Source of the DNA: a virus
Strand: one strand, 5' to 3'
Virus record (IMG/VR): IMGVR_UViG_3300008050_000149
Coordinates: 1-33,846 of that record
Length of the DNA stretch: 33,846 nucleotides
Shown: positions 1 to 9,200 of the stretch, piece by piece
Layout of the letters: each line of letters opens with the position of its first letter
Position numbering within the stretch: position 1 is the stretch's first letter
Translations under genes and position numbers: made by a program
Notes under the pieces: generated by a model
Told to the model about the DNA's origin: nothing
Databases searched by the model: none
Seen by the model: the letters and a program-made list of their open reading frames with translations, nothing else

Positions 1-488
1 GGAATTTTATATCTATTCCTGAGTTGGAAGCAGATGACTTAGTTTCTGTATATCACGATCCTTTAAAAACAATAATATGCAGTCCAGATAAAGATGTATT
101 ATATCAAAATAGAGGTATTCATTATAACTATGGAAAAGCTGAAACAGTTATAGTAGATGATATAGAAGCAAATACATTTTTATGGAAACAAATGCTTATG
201 GGAGATTCTACAGACGGTATTCAAGGTATACCAAAAGTAGGACCAAAAACAGCAGATATATGGTTAAAAGACTTACTCCCAAATGAAATGCCTGAATTTG
301 TTTTAAATAAATACATAGAAAAGTTTGGTATTTTCGCAGGAGTTTCTAACTTTGCTGAAACATTTAAACTTGTATATATGTTAAAATCTAAAGAAGACGC
401 TTTAAAAGAAACAGGTATAGAGTTATCTGATTTAAACCAAGTTTTACATGAAGTTAAACCTATAAATTCTGATGATCTATGGCAATAA
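1..488 (+). CDS. 5'-3' exonuclease (FEN/T7 gp6-like), 5'-truncated by the window edge
   Basis: C-terminal part of a flap-endonuclease-type 5'-3' exonuclease, which in phages removes RNA primers and trims DNA 5' ends during replication. The frame is open from base 3, before any start codon, so the gene begins outside the window and the N-terminal metal-binding half is missing. Visible motifs are PELEADD, matching the family's acidic E-x-E-A-D-D metal site, then SPDKD, matching S-x-D-K-D. These are followed by GDSTDGIQGIPKVGPKTA, the helix-hairpin-helix (H3TH) region, typically GDxxDNIPGVPGIGxKTA, that grips DNA. The next gene starts inside its last codons (ATGGCAATAA, 10-base overlap), so the two are translationally coupled. 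The family call is firm. Whether this is a stand-alone exonuclease or part of a larger protein cannot be judged from the fragment. Confidence 0.88.
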   Translation, partial: NFISIPELEADDLVSVYHDPLKTIICSPDKDVLYQNRGIHYNYGKAETVIVDDIEANTFLWKQMLMGDSTDGIQGIPKVGPKTADIWLKDLLPNEMPEFVLNKYIEKFGIFAGVSNFAETFKLVYMLKSKEDALKETGIELSDLNQVLHEVKPINSDDLWQ

Positions 489-1240
489 AATGCAAACAAT
501 TGATATACACCCCTATAAATGCTTTAACAGTAAGATTGTCTGGAGGAACATCTTCTTTGATACCACACACAGTAGATAATAAGATAGTTTCTTTAGAGGG
601 TTCTGAAAAAATAAATATTTTTGTAGGATTTATTACAGAAGTTAATAAATTTAAATATAAAATAAATACTATTACTAAAGTAATAAAAGATGATGTTTTA
701 TATTATGATTTATCAACAGCTAAAAGAACCAGAAGTTCTACTTTTATTCTACCTATGTTAGGAGGAGAACGAAGATTATTTTTCTGGAATAAATTATTTA
801 TGAATGCATTTGTTGGTATTGAAGATAAAAAAGATTGTATTGTACTTTTATATAAATTTTCTATAGATCCTTTGTTTCTTAAATTTGAAAAAGCCTTACA
901 AAAATTTAAATCTTTTTCTGAAAAAATAGATGTAGATCCATATCATGTATTATTTATATTTAATATTCCTGATGAGCATATAAAAAATTATAATAAATTA
1001 AAAAAAGGAAAATATTCAGAATTATCTGAAAATTATAAATTTCAAATATTAGAATTTCATAACCTTGACGTAAAAGATCAAGTTGCACAGGTATTGTGGA
1101 AATCAGATAAAAGAAGAAAAGCAATGGAAAAAAAATTAGATGCAGAAATTGATTCTAATTCTGAATTATTAACAGCTATAGATTTTGATACAGAAATTTA
1201 TGATATAGAAACTTATGAAATTAAAACCCAACTACTATGA
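479..1240 (+). CDS. hypothetical protein of the replication operon, function unknown
   Basis: A 253-residue protein I do not recognise. It has no signal peptide or membrane helix. The N-terminal half alternates beta-type hydrophobic stretches. The middle (about 150-200) contains a helix pair with a K/Y/N-rich segment (NYNKLKKGKYSELSENYK), and the C-terminus is acidic after a basic helix (SDKRRKAMEKKL). Its start overlaps the exonuclease stop by 10 bases and its stop overlaps the next start as ATGA, so it sits in a tightly coupled operon with nucleic-acid-processing genes. A DNA replication or repair accessory role is only an inference from this position. Codon use is as A/T-rich as its neighbours and the reading frame is intact. 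Confidence 0.85.
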   Translation: MAIKCKQLIYTPINALTVRLSGGTSSLIPHTVDNKIVSLEGSEKINIFVGFITEVNKFKYKINTITKVIKDDVLYYDLSTAKRTRSSTFILPMLGGERRLFFWNKLFMNAFVGIEDKKDCIVLLYKFSIDPLFLKFEKALQKFKSFSEKIDVDPYHVLFIFNIPDEHIKNYNKLKKGKYSELSENYKFQILEFHNLDVKDQVAQVLWKSDKRRKAMEKKLDAEIDSNSELLTAIDFDTEIYDIETYEIKTQLL

Positions 1241-1626
1241 CAAAAAAAGATAAAAAAGTAAAAATGTCTGTTCCAGAAGGAATAGAATTTGGTACACCAT
1301 ATACTATGAACACTACACTACATAATAAACATTATTGGGATACAGATAGAAACGGCAAAGACACTGTTAAGGGAATGAAATTTTCAGAACGTTTAGATGT
1401 ACAAGCTAAATATATAACAGATTTATTAAAACAAAAGAACAAAGCATATGGAAATACTGCACTTAATCCTACTAATATATTTAGTAAATTAAATGCTACA
1501 GAAGCTATATGTGCTAGAATCGATGATAAACTAGCTAGAATAAATAATAAAGGAATTAATGATTTAACTGAAGATACAATTGATGATTTAATTGGATATT
1601 TATTGTTGCTTAAGATGTCGATGTAA
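1237..1626 (+). CDS. nucleotide modification-associated domain 1 (DUF1599)-like protein
   Basis: A 129-residue soluble protein, last gene of the + strand operon, starting in an ATGA overlap with the previous stop. The core KNKAYGNTALNPTNIFSKL, then ICARIDDKLARI and EDTIDDLIGYLLLLKM, resembles DUF1599/Nmad1, a small all-helical domain often seen in phages near base-modification or nucleotide-metabolism genes: a YGN segment, a K-L-x-R-I helix and an acidic E-D-x-x-D-D-L-x-x-Y helix. Comparative genomics links the family to DNA base modification, but its biochemical activity is not established. The family assignment comes from motif memory and is moderately certain. A relation to MazG-like helical NTP pyrophosphatases is an alternative. 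A strong hairpin terminator follows directly. Confidence 0.6.
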   Translation: MTKKDKKVKMSVPEGIEFGTPYTMNTTLHNKHYWDTDRNGKDTVKGMKFSERLDVQAKYITDLLKQKNKAYGNTALNPTNIFSKLNATEAICARIDDKLARINNKGINDLTEDTIDDLIGYLLLLKMSM

Positions 1627-1630
1627 AAAT

Positions 1631-1653
1631 AAAGGGGGATTACCCCCCTTTTT
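1631..1653. terminator. bidirectional intrinsic terminator between convergent operons
   Basis: The stem AAAGGGGG (1631-1638) pairs with CCCCCTTT (1644-1651) around the five-base loop ATTAC. A-rich sequence precedes it and a T run follows (to 1653), so on either strand the hairpin is followed by a U tract. It occupies the only gap (35 bases) between the converging + strand operon, which stops at 1626, and the - strand virion operon, which stops at 1662. It therefore most likely ends transcription from both sides. Confidence 0.85.
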
Positions 1654-1661
1654 ACCCTAAT

Positions 1662-4600
1662 CTACATGTTAAACCATTTAATAGCTTCTCCTGGAGTTTT
1701 ACTATTTGTTATTCCTTTTAATGCAGGGACAGCTTTATATAATTTATTGTCCCATTTAAGTTCACCTTTTTTATTAGCTCCAGATTTTCTTTGATAGTAA
1801 ATATCTTTATCAGCTACTAATCCCCCTAAATTTCCTGTTCCAAAATAATATATATTTTCTAAAGTAGATAATGCAAATGCAAAAATATTTTCTACAGGTC
1901 TAACTGTTGCGGTAGGAGACTTAGTTAATCTCCAGGTTTCTTCAGGATTTAGATAAAACATAAGTTCAGATTGTAATCTTCTATTTTGATATAATAAAAA
2001 GTTTAACGCCCATGAATTAGGTTCGTCATCATCAGGATCTGCTAGTGCTACTAATCCAATTCCAAGTAATAAAGTCCCTGCTAAAGCGTATATTTCTGTT
2101 GCCACTCTCCTAATATTTTGTTTTTCTAATTCAGACATATTTTTATATTGACTACTTTGTGTTTTCATTGAGTCTCTAAGCATTTTATAAAAAGTAATAT
2201 AAGTTCCTTGAGTTAAAGCTCCTAATTCATGATCTGCATGCCAAGTTTCATAGTGCCCAAATCTTCTTCTATATCCAGGAGCCATCCAACCTCTAAATAG
2301 CATTACTAGTTTACCATACCAATGTCTTTTTAAATGAGCGGAATCAAAGTCATTATAAACACCATTAGTACGTTTATTTATACCATGAAGTCTATTTATA
2401 AATTGCATTTTATTAAAGTTAGCAACTCTGTCATCTATTTTTAATCTACCATTAACTTGACTATGAGCATCTAACATTGTCATATCAGAACCGTCAGGAT
2501 TTTTAAGCTGATTCCCATCTTTATCTTTAGCTTTCATGAACTCTAACATTCCTAGTCCTCTACTGACTTGAACCTCATGTTCTGCTCCGTGTTGTAAAAA
2601 GAACAAAGCATCTGATGAAAATAATTTTTTAGCAGCAGATCCTGTTTTATTTTTACCTACATTATCTTTAAAGTTTCCTTGAATCATATCATACTCATCA
2701 TTTAACTGTCCAACAAATGAAGTTGGTGCCATCTTACCTAAATCTGAAATTGCTCCTCCCTCAGCCCAATATTTTTGTTTTCCTTTTATTGCAGACTTTC
2801 TATCTATAAATTGTCCTGCAGCAGCCTCACTCCACCCTATTATATTATCAAGTACATTTTGGTTAAATCCTTGTAAAAGGTTAAATGATAAAGCATTCAT
2901 AGCTGTATATCCAGCTAATTTACCTGCTACTTTATTAGCTTCAAACTGCTTTCCTAAAAATGTAATTTGCTTTTTAATTGTTTTTTGATCATAATAATTT
3001 TGATCTAAAAATGATACTAAATGTTTAAAAGCATTACTTTCCTGCCCTTCTTTAGATCTAGGCATTTCTACTCCAAGGCCTTTTGCTAATTGATTCATAA
3101 TTTTAACACCATAAGGAGAAGTTAAATCTGTTTTTCTTGATTCAATTATATCTACCATTGTTTGCACTTGTCCTTGTATACTAGCTTTAGCTTCGTAAGT
3201 ATTAGCCATTGCTGCAAATTGTAGTATACTAGCTGTTAAATCTAAACTTACATCTTTGGCGTCTATAGGATTAGTAAATAATGCAGGAACAATTTTACGC
3301 TCTTTCCCTCCAATAGTTTCCCACTCTTGCCCATAAATATGTTTATCTGTTTCAGTTACATCTAAGCCATCTATCCACCATTCTTTTACTGTGGATTTAA
3401 CTCCTTGCTCTATAGTCCTATCTTTATCGATTTTTCTTATTGAAGGTAACATATACGACATATTATCAAAACTATTTTTACCTAATTGACTTGCTGCAGT
3501 TCCTAACCTATCTTGACTTTCTTTATATATTTTCTTTATACCATTATAAAACTTTTTCTTTCTAGGATCATTCATAATAGCAGCATACTTTGGATTACTA
3601 TAATCTACTCTTTTTCTATTTCCTGACATTTTTTCTCCTTGAGATGGCTTTATTAAGGATCCTTTAGGAGTTAAACTATCTGGATATCTAGGATTAACAT
3701 AATAATTAGTTTTTCTCCAATTTTCTAAATTACTTAATTCTATTTCTAAAGAGTTTAGTTCATCTAGTTCTAAGTCTGTAATTGTTTCAGCATCAACTTT
3801 CTTTTTTAAAGGGGATATTTTTTTATATACAGCTGCAATTTTACTCTCATGTTTACTCATAATAGCTTGAGCTTCAGGTATAGGCACAGTATTTTTTTGT
3901 CTCCATGCTCCCATAGCTTGTCCAAAAGCTTTTCTTGTTAAGTTATATAATTCTTTTCTTGTCTGAGCTTTATATACAACTTTACCGTCTTTCCCTGTGT
4001 AACTATCAATACTATTTAAATATTGTTCAAATAATTCTTCACTTTCAAAATCCTTTCTCTCTCTAAAATATGTTTCATTTTTTGCTTTTTCTACGGCTTC
4101 TTGTTTACTTTTTTGGTACCTATTCATATCTATTTCTTGAATAAGAGCTGCTCTTTCTATTTGTCTATATGTCCCATTTTCATCTCTTACCCATGAAGGA
4201 ACAACCTCTGTCATCTCGCTATATAACTTTTGAACATTATTTACTCCGCTTACACCTGTAGTAAAGTCATTATATAATTCTTGCATTTCATATGTATAGT
4301 CTCTACTTATTTCATCTCCTTTGTATAATGCATCTTTAACCGCTAATGCAAATAATTGTATAGCATTATCATTAGAGTATACTAAAGGGTCTACCCAGTA
4401 AGAAAGAGAAGTTGTATCTTTATGTGCTCTAGTTAATATTTCTACTAACTTATCTTTATGCAATTTTGATTTTTCTAACTGAGTAATAACTAAATTTACT
4501 AAATCTTGGTTATATTCATCTTCAGTTATTCTATCTTCTTTTAAAGCTTTTTTTAAAGCTATATATTCAAGATCTTTAGTATCTAAATGTCTATTTGCAG

Positions 4601-6200
4601 CTAACACCTGCGCATCAAGATCTTCTTGATCTTCAATATTTTTAATTAAACTATCTATATCATCATTTACTTCTTGTGATATATATGGAGTTAAAAAGTC
4701 TGCTTGTGCAGGTATTATAATTCTTATATATTGCTGTTCTAAAGACTTTCTTTGCTTAACTACAGCACCTAGTTTATCATAAGTAGAATTAAAAGCAGTT
4801 GTACGTTTAACCATTGTTGCTGCTTCGTCATAAAAAAGAGTTTCTAGTCCTCCTAATATATCAAATCCTCTAATATATTGATTTAACTCAGAAACATCCG
4901 CCATATCTTTAGAGCTTAACTTTTCTCCAGCTTTTAATTTTTTTTCTAGTAAATTATATTTATTTGCAATGTTACTAGTTATTTTAGCAGATATATCTAC
5001 AAAAGCTGTAAAGTCTTCTAAAGACTTTATATTTTCTAAAGTTTCTTCTAACGATTCAGCCCTAGCTCTACTTGCAGAATCATCACGATCTTCCGCTATT
5101 TTTTTTAATTGTCTAGCATATACTCTAACTTCATCAATTTTCTTTTGTAATCTACTTTCATCTTTAGACTCTTGTGTAAAGCCACTTATATTTCCTACAA
5201 AATGTTCTGAATTCATTTCTCCAGCAAACATTTGTTCAGCTAATTTTGCTGCAGCATTTTGTTGTATGCCTAATAATTTTCCAATAGCTCTAAATATTTT
5301 ATTAAAAATAATTTGTAGTTTAGAAGGATTTTTATTCTCTATCTTAGCTCCTTCTACACCTATAGCAGTTGCTAATATTTCTTTTTTTAATTTATCACCT
5401 TTTAAGTTAGGATAGTTTTCAAGAACTTTTGACTCAATAAAAGACCCTTTAAGTTGTTTAAGTGCTTCTTTAACTAAAGGATTATTCATACCAAGAAGAT
5501 CTACATAAGCATGTCCAAACTCATGATAAATGTCGTCTTCTTGAAAATAGCTATTATTTACTCTTATATCTGCAGATCTAGGGCCTGTACCGGTTATATC
5601 TGCTGACACATTAGGAGCTAAGTCATTAGTATACTCTACTCTGACAGTTACACCTACATTTTTAAAATTTCTTTTTAATTTTTCTGCTTTTTTCTGTGAT
5701 TCACTTTTAGTTTCCTCTTTTGCAAATCTATTTTTATTTTCTGAGGTATTTTCTCTTCTAACATTTTCTGAAAGAGATTGATCCGCAATTTTCATATCTC
5801 TCTGCTCTCTCGCTTCAGCAGCGGAAGCTTCTTCAGTATATATTTCCTGTATATCTTCAGGAAAAGTCATATTTTTTATACTATTAAGAACAGAATTATT
5901 TATTTTAAATGTATATTTTTCATTTAATCCTTTTCCAAATCTATTTGTAGTTTGTCCTTTATACTCATATTCAATAAGATTGGGATATCTTCTATTTATT
6001 CTTCTAGCATGATTTAAAGCTATACTAGAGTCCTCACCTTGATAAAGAAACATTTTACCATTATATTGTTGAATTACATCATATTCTTTAAGGATATCTT
6101 GTATCATACCTAAATTAGGATTTCTTTCTTCTAAAGCTCCATATAAATCTGTTAAGAATTGGCTTGGTCTCCCGTGTAAGTAAAATCTACATCTTTTCAT
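1662..6200 (-). CDS. giant virion cargo protein with zinc-peptidase motif and C-terminal membrane segment
   Basis: A 1,512-residue protein, last gene of the late operon, starting only 4 bases after the RNA polymerase stop and ending in the operon's only TAG. An N-terminal region (1-110) of unknown fold leads to a charged E/K/R-rich linker (about 120-180). A zincin-type motif follows, HEFGH at 226-230, with a plausible third ligand E274 in KKEILATAIG. Long helical, probably coiled-coil stretches fill about 350-1000. A hydrophobic helix lies near 1370-1390 (ALAGTLLLGIGLVAL), after a basic, aromatic segment. The same position beside the polymerase is taken by large capsid-internal proteins in crAss-like phages, so ejection into the host with the DNA is the likely role. 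Proteolysis is suggested only by the motif. The substrate is unknown and could be virion proteins or itself. Its only cysteine is C4. Confidence 0.72.
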   Translation of the reverse strand: MKRCRFYLHGRPSQFLTDLYGALEERNPNLGMIQDILKEYDVIQQYNGKMFLYQGEDSSIALNHARRINRRYPNLIEYEYKGQTTNRFGKGLNEKYTFKINNSVLNSIKNMTFPEDIQEIYTEEASAAEAREQRDMKIADQSLSENVRRENTSENKNRFAKEETKSESQKKAEKLKRNFKNVGVTVRVEYTNDLAPNVSADITGTGPRSADIRVNNSYFQEDDIYHEFGHAYVDLLGMNNPLVKEALKQLKGSFIESKVLENYPNLKGDKLKKEILATAIGVEGAKIENKNPSKLQIIFNKIFRAIGKLLGIQQNAAAKLAEQMFAGEMNSEHFVGNISGFTQESKDESRLQKKIDEVRVYARQLKKIAEDRDDSASRARAESLEETLENIKSLEDFTAFVDISAKITSNIANKYNLLEKKLKAGEKLSSKDMADVSELNQYIRGFDILGGLETLFYDEAATMVKRTTAFNSTYDKLGAVVKQRKSLEQQYIRIIIPAQADFLTPYISQEVNDDIDSLIKNIEDQEDLDAQVLAANRHLDTKDLEYIALKKALKEDRITEDEYNQDLVNLVITQLEKSKLHKDKLVEILTRAHKDTTSLSYWVDPLVYSNDNAIQLFALAVKDALYKGDEISRDYTYEMQELYNDFTTGVSGVNNVQKLYSEMTEVVPSWVRDENGTYRQIERAALIQEIDMNRYQKSKQEAVEKAKNETYFRERKDFESEELFEQYLNSIDSYTGKDGKVVYKAQTRKELYNLTRKAFGQAMGAWRQKNTVPIPEAQAIMSKHESKIAAVYKKISPLKKKVDAETITDLELDELNSLEIELSNLENWRKTNYYVNPRYPDSLTPKGSLIKPSQGEKMSGNRKRVDYSNPKYAAIMNDPRKKKFYNGIKKIYKESQDRLGTAASQLGKNSFDNMSYMLPSIRKIDKDRTIEQGVKSTVKEWWIDGLDVTETDKHIYGQEWETIGGKERKIVPALFTNPIDAKDVSLDLTASILQFAAMANTYEAKASIQGQVQTMVDIIESRKTDLTSPYGVKIMNQLAKGLGVEMPRSKEGQESNAFKHLVSFLDQNYYDQKTIKKQITFLGKQFEANKVAGKLAGYTAMNALSFNLLQGFNQNVLDNIIGWSEAAAGQFIDRKSAIKGKQKYWAEGGAISDLGKMAPTSFVGQLNDEYDMIQGNFKDNVGKNKTGSAAKKLFSSDALFFLQHGAEHEVQVSRGLGMLEFMKAKDKDGNQLKNPDGSDMTMLDAHSQVNGRLKIDDRVANFNKMQFINRLHGINKRTNGVYNDFDSAHLKRHWYGKLVMLFRGWMAPGYRRRFGHYETWHADHELGALTQGTYITFYKMLRDSMKTQSSQYKNMSELEKQNIRRVATEIYALAGTLLLGIGLVALADPDDDEPNSWALNFLLYQNRRLQSELMFYLNPEETWRLTKSPTATVRPVENIFAFALSTLENIYYFGTGNLGGLVADKDIYYQRKSGANKKGELKWDNKLYKAVPALKGITNSKTPGEAIKWFNM

Positions 6201-6204
6201 AATA

Positions 6205-9200
6205 TTATCTTATATTTATACATCTTTTAACAGCATCTTGTTCATCTTGAATAAATTCAGATTCTTCTTTTTCGTGTATTATAGGTAATCCAGGTTTAGT
6301 TTTGCTTTTACCTGCATTATTTATTTGAAGTACAGATTTATTTAATGGAGATCCTTCTATATCAGTTATATTAAATTCTTGCAATGCAAAAGGAACTCCT
6401 CTAGTAGTAGATTCTGAATAAGTTACATTAGCTGGTGTTTCAGATATTTTAACAAATAATTTAGAACCTGTTTTAGAAGACACAGTAAAATAATCTATAT
6501 TTTTTAGCAATTCTGGAGAATAAATTCTTTTATCTTTAGATTTAATAGTAAATGATTTTGCTCCAATTTTAGATTTACTAACTTTAATTGTAGGAACTAT
6601 CTCAGTATAATAAAAATTACGTATAAATTCATGTGCAAAATCTTCACCAAAATATTCTATATTGTCTAGTAAGTCATACTGTTCATAGAAATAATTAGAA
6701 GACCTTTTTAATGCTTCTACAGGTATTGTGTCTATAAAACTGTCATGTCCAGGAGTAAACCCATTAGATAGCACTGATACTCCTATAAAATCTAAAGCTA
6801 ACTGTCTTATCTCAAGCTCAGGATCTGTCATTAAGTTTCCAAATGCTCTTGTAAAAGAATCTTTTTCAGTTTTAGTAAATGAATATATATTTTGAAATTT
6901 AATTCTCGTTAATAATGATCCTTCTTTTATATTATTTGGGTGTTCTATTATATTTTTTATAAACGAATTATCTTCTAGTCTAGGAAATTCTAATTTTAAT
7001 CTTTGTAACTTAGATAATATATTAGTTTTAGGTCTTCTAAATAACTCATTTATTTTTTCATCTGTAAACATAGACTTTAAAGGACTATTTTCCCTAGACA
7101 TAACATATAATAACATAGCATCTTCTATTTGTCTGTGGTCTTTATCAGTTAAATTGTCTTTATTTAGCAGTCTTTGTATATCAGATTTACTTTTAATTAC
7201 TGCTCTTTTATTATGTATAAAAAATTCACCTCCAAAATCTAACATTTTATCAATTGCATTTTTATAGGCTTTTTGTAATGGATATGATCTACCTTCTAAT
7301 ATACTACTAACTCCTTTTACAATATTATTTTGTGCCAAAACGTTTCTTCTATTTTTAAATGATAATAGACCACCAAAAGTAGCTTGATCAGCACCTTTAT
7401 CTTGACTAATTACTGTATATGCAGCTGCTAATTCTCTACCTGTTTTATGGAAAGATAAAAAATTATTAAGATATCCAAGTTGATCTTCATGATTTATATT
7501 TTCTTCTGATATATTACTTAGTTTTTCAGTAAACATATCTGAAAATCCAAAATCTGTAAGTTCTGAAAATGGCATATCTAAATGCTGTCCAACAGTATAT
7601 TGTGATTTATATTGATCCCAAGTTTTACTTACAGCTTCATATAGCATATTAGGTGTATATTCCCCGTCTTGATATACTTGAGTTAACATCCTAATAATAG
7701 GTTGATTTAAATAATCATGTGTAGTAAATTCATTAATACCTACAGAATCAAATAAAGTATTTACAGGAGCTGTTAAAAGATTATCATTTCTAAAAAACAT
7801 ATCAGGAGCTTTTGCATTATCTACTGCAGAACTTAGTCGTTTAGATATAATATATTCTATAAATTCACTTTCTCTGTTTTCTATAGACTCAGATTTATCA
7901 TCTACTATTCTTTGTAGATTATTATACTCAACCCCATCAATAATAGGCGATAGTCCTGCATTTAAATACATTTCTGAATAAGATGCAACATTATTACCTG
8001 TTAAGCTATTTGCATAAATACTAATTCCAGTTTTACCATCTTTATTCATTCTTTCTAACAATACTTCTGAAAAAGAATCATTATGGTCAAGTTCTTGAGT
8101 TAAACCTAAAGTTTCTTTTATATTTTCTGCTATATTTTTAAGGTCTGGAGAATCTAATGGTTGTACAACTTCTTTAAAGTGTTTTTTAGATCTTAAAATA
8201 GCTTCTGATAAATCTATAATTACATTTTCTAATTCTTCTCTACCTAACTTTTCTAAAGCAATATAGTTTATATTTCCATTTATAAATAAATCATTATAAT
8301 TTACTTGTATTTTTTCTGGTCTTCCAGTTAGTTCATTTTTCCTTGTATTAGGCTGCATTAAATATAATGTATCAATATCAAAATCAGATCCCATTTGAGT
8401 TGTAATACCTGCTGGAACTACAATTGCTTGATCATAATTTCTAGGTAATACATATTTTATAATCATAGGTAACATTAAATTTTTACCTGCATTAGGTATA
8501 CGATATCCTATAAAAGTTCTTAAGCTCTCAGGAATTTGATTTAAATCATCTCCTGGTTTTAATCCGTATTGAGCAGCAATATCTGCACGTATAGCTACTT
8601 CTGCGTGTTTTATAGATCCATTTTCATTTCTAAGAAATTTTAATTCTGTCCAGTTACTTGGAAGATTAGTTGCTTTATTCCAAGTTACATGTCCTCCTAA
8701 TTCTCCTATTTGTTTTGCACTTCCTCCATTAATTCTTTGCTTAACTATATCATTTTTAAGCATCCCCATTACTAGACTTTCAGTTTTACGTTTTAAGAAA
8801 GGAAAGGATAGTGGAGTTTTAAATCTATAATTACCTTTTTCTGTTTTTTCTAATTCTAAGGCATTTAAATAATTATTAGATAAATCTTTATCTTTTATTT
8901 CTTCTTGTATTTTATTTCTTACCTTTTTAAGTAATTGTAATTGAGCATCAATTCTTTCTTCATGGCTTGCAGCATTCAATAGTTGTTTATATCCTACGTC
9001 AGTAATAAATTTATCATAACTTTTATCAATCATAGTTACTATAGTATTTTGATATAAATCAAAAACTTGCTGTGCGTTTAAAGCTATATTATTTCCACGA
9101 CCCTCATTTACACCATAATCTAAATTTGGAGAAGATAAATCCATATTAGCTATTATATTTATCATAAATTGTCTACTAAATAATCCAGAATCCTTACTTT

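Noticed and set aside
1662-1664. TAG stop as evidence of a recoded genetic code, known in some crAss-like phages
   Set aside because: The operon otherwise ends in TAA and one gene ends in TGA. The TAG lies immediately before a terminator hairpin at the expected end of the protein. No gene is interrupted by in-frame TAG or TGA, so the standard bacterial code fits.
4969-5415. Open frame of 148 codons on the + strand inside the 1,512-residue gene
   Set aside because: It lies antisense to a well-supported coding frame, is S/L/I/F-rich as expected from the complement of K/E/N-rich codons, and has no recognisable motif. Similar + strand frames at 10448, 14823, 22861, 26354, 27476 and 32259 are shadows for the same reason.
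5500-5540. HEFGH as an ImmA/IrrE-type peptidase from an antirepressor or toxin system
   Set aside because: The motif sits deep within a 1,512-residue virion-operon protein with no helix-turn-helix domain or regulatory gene nearby. A virion-associated zincin-like domain is simpler.
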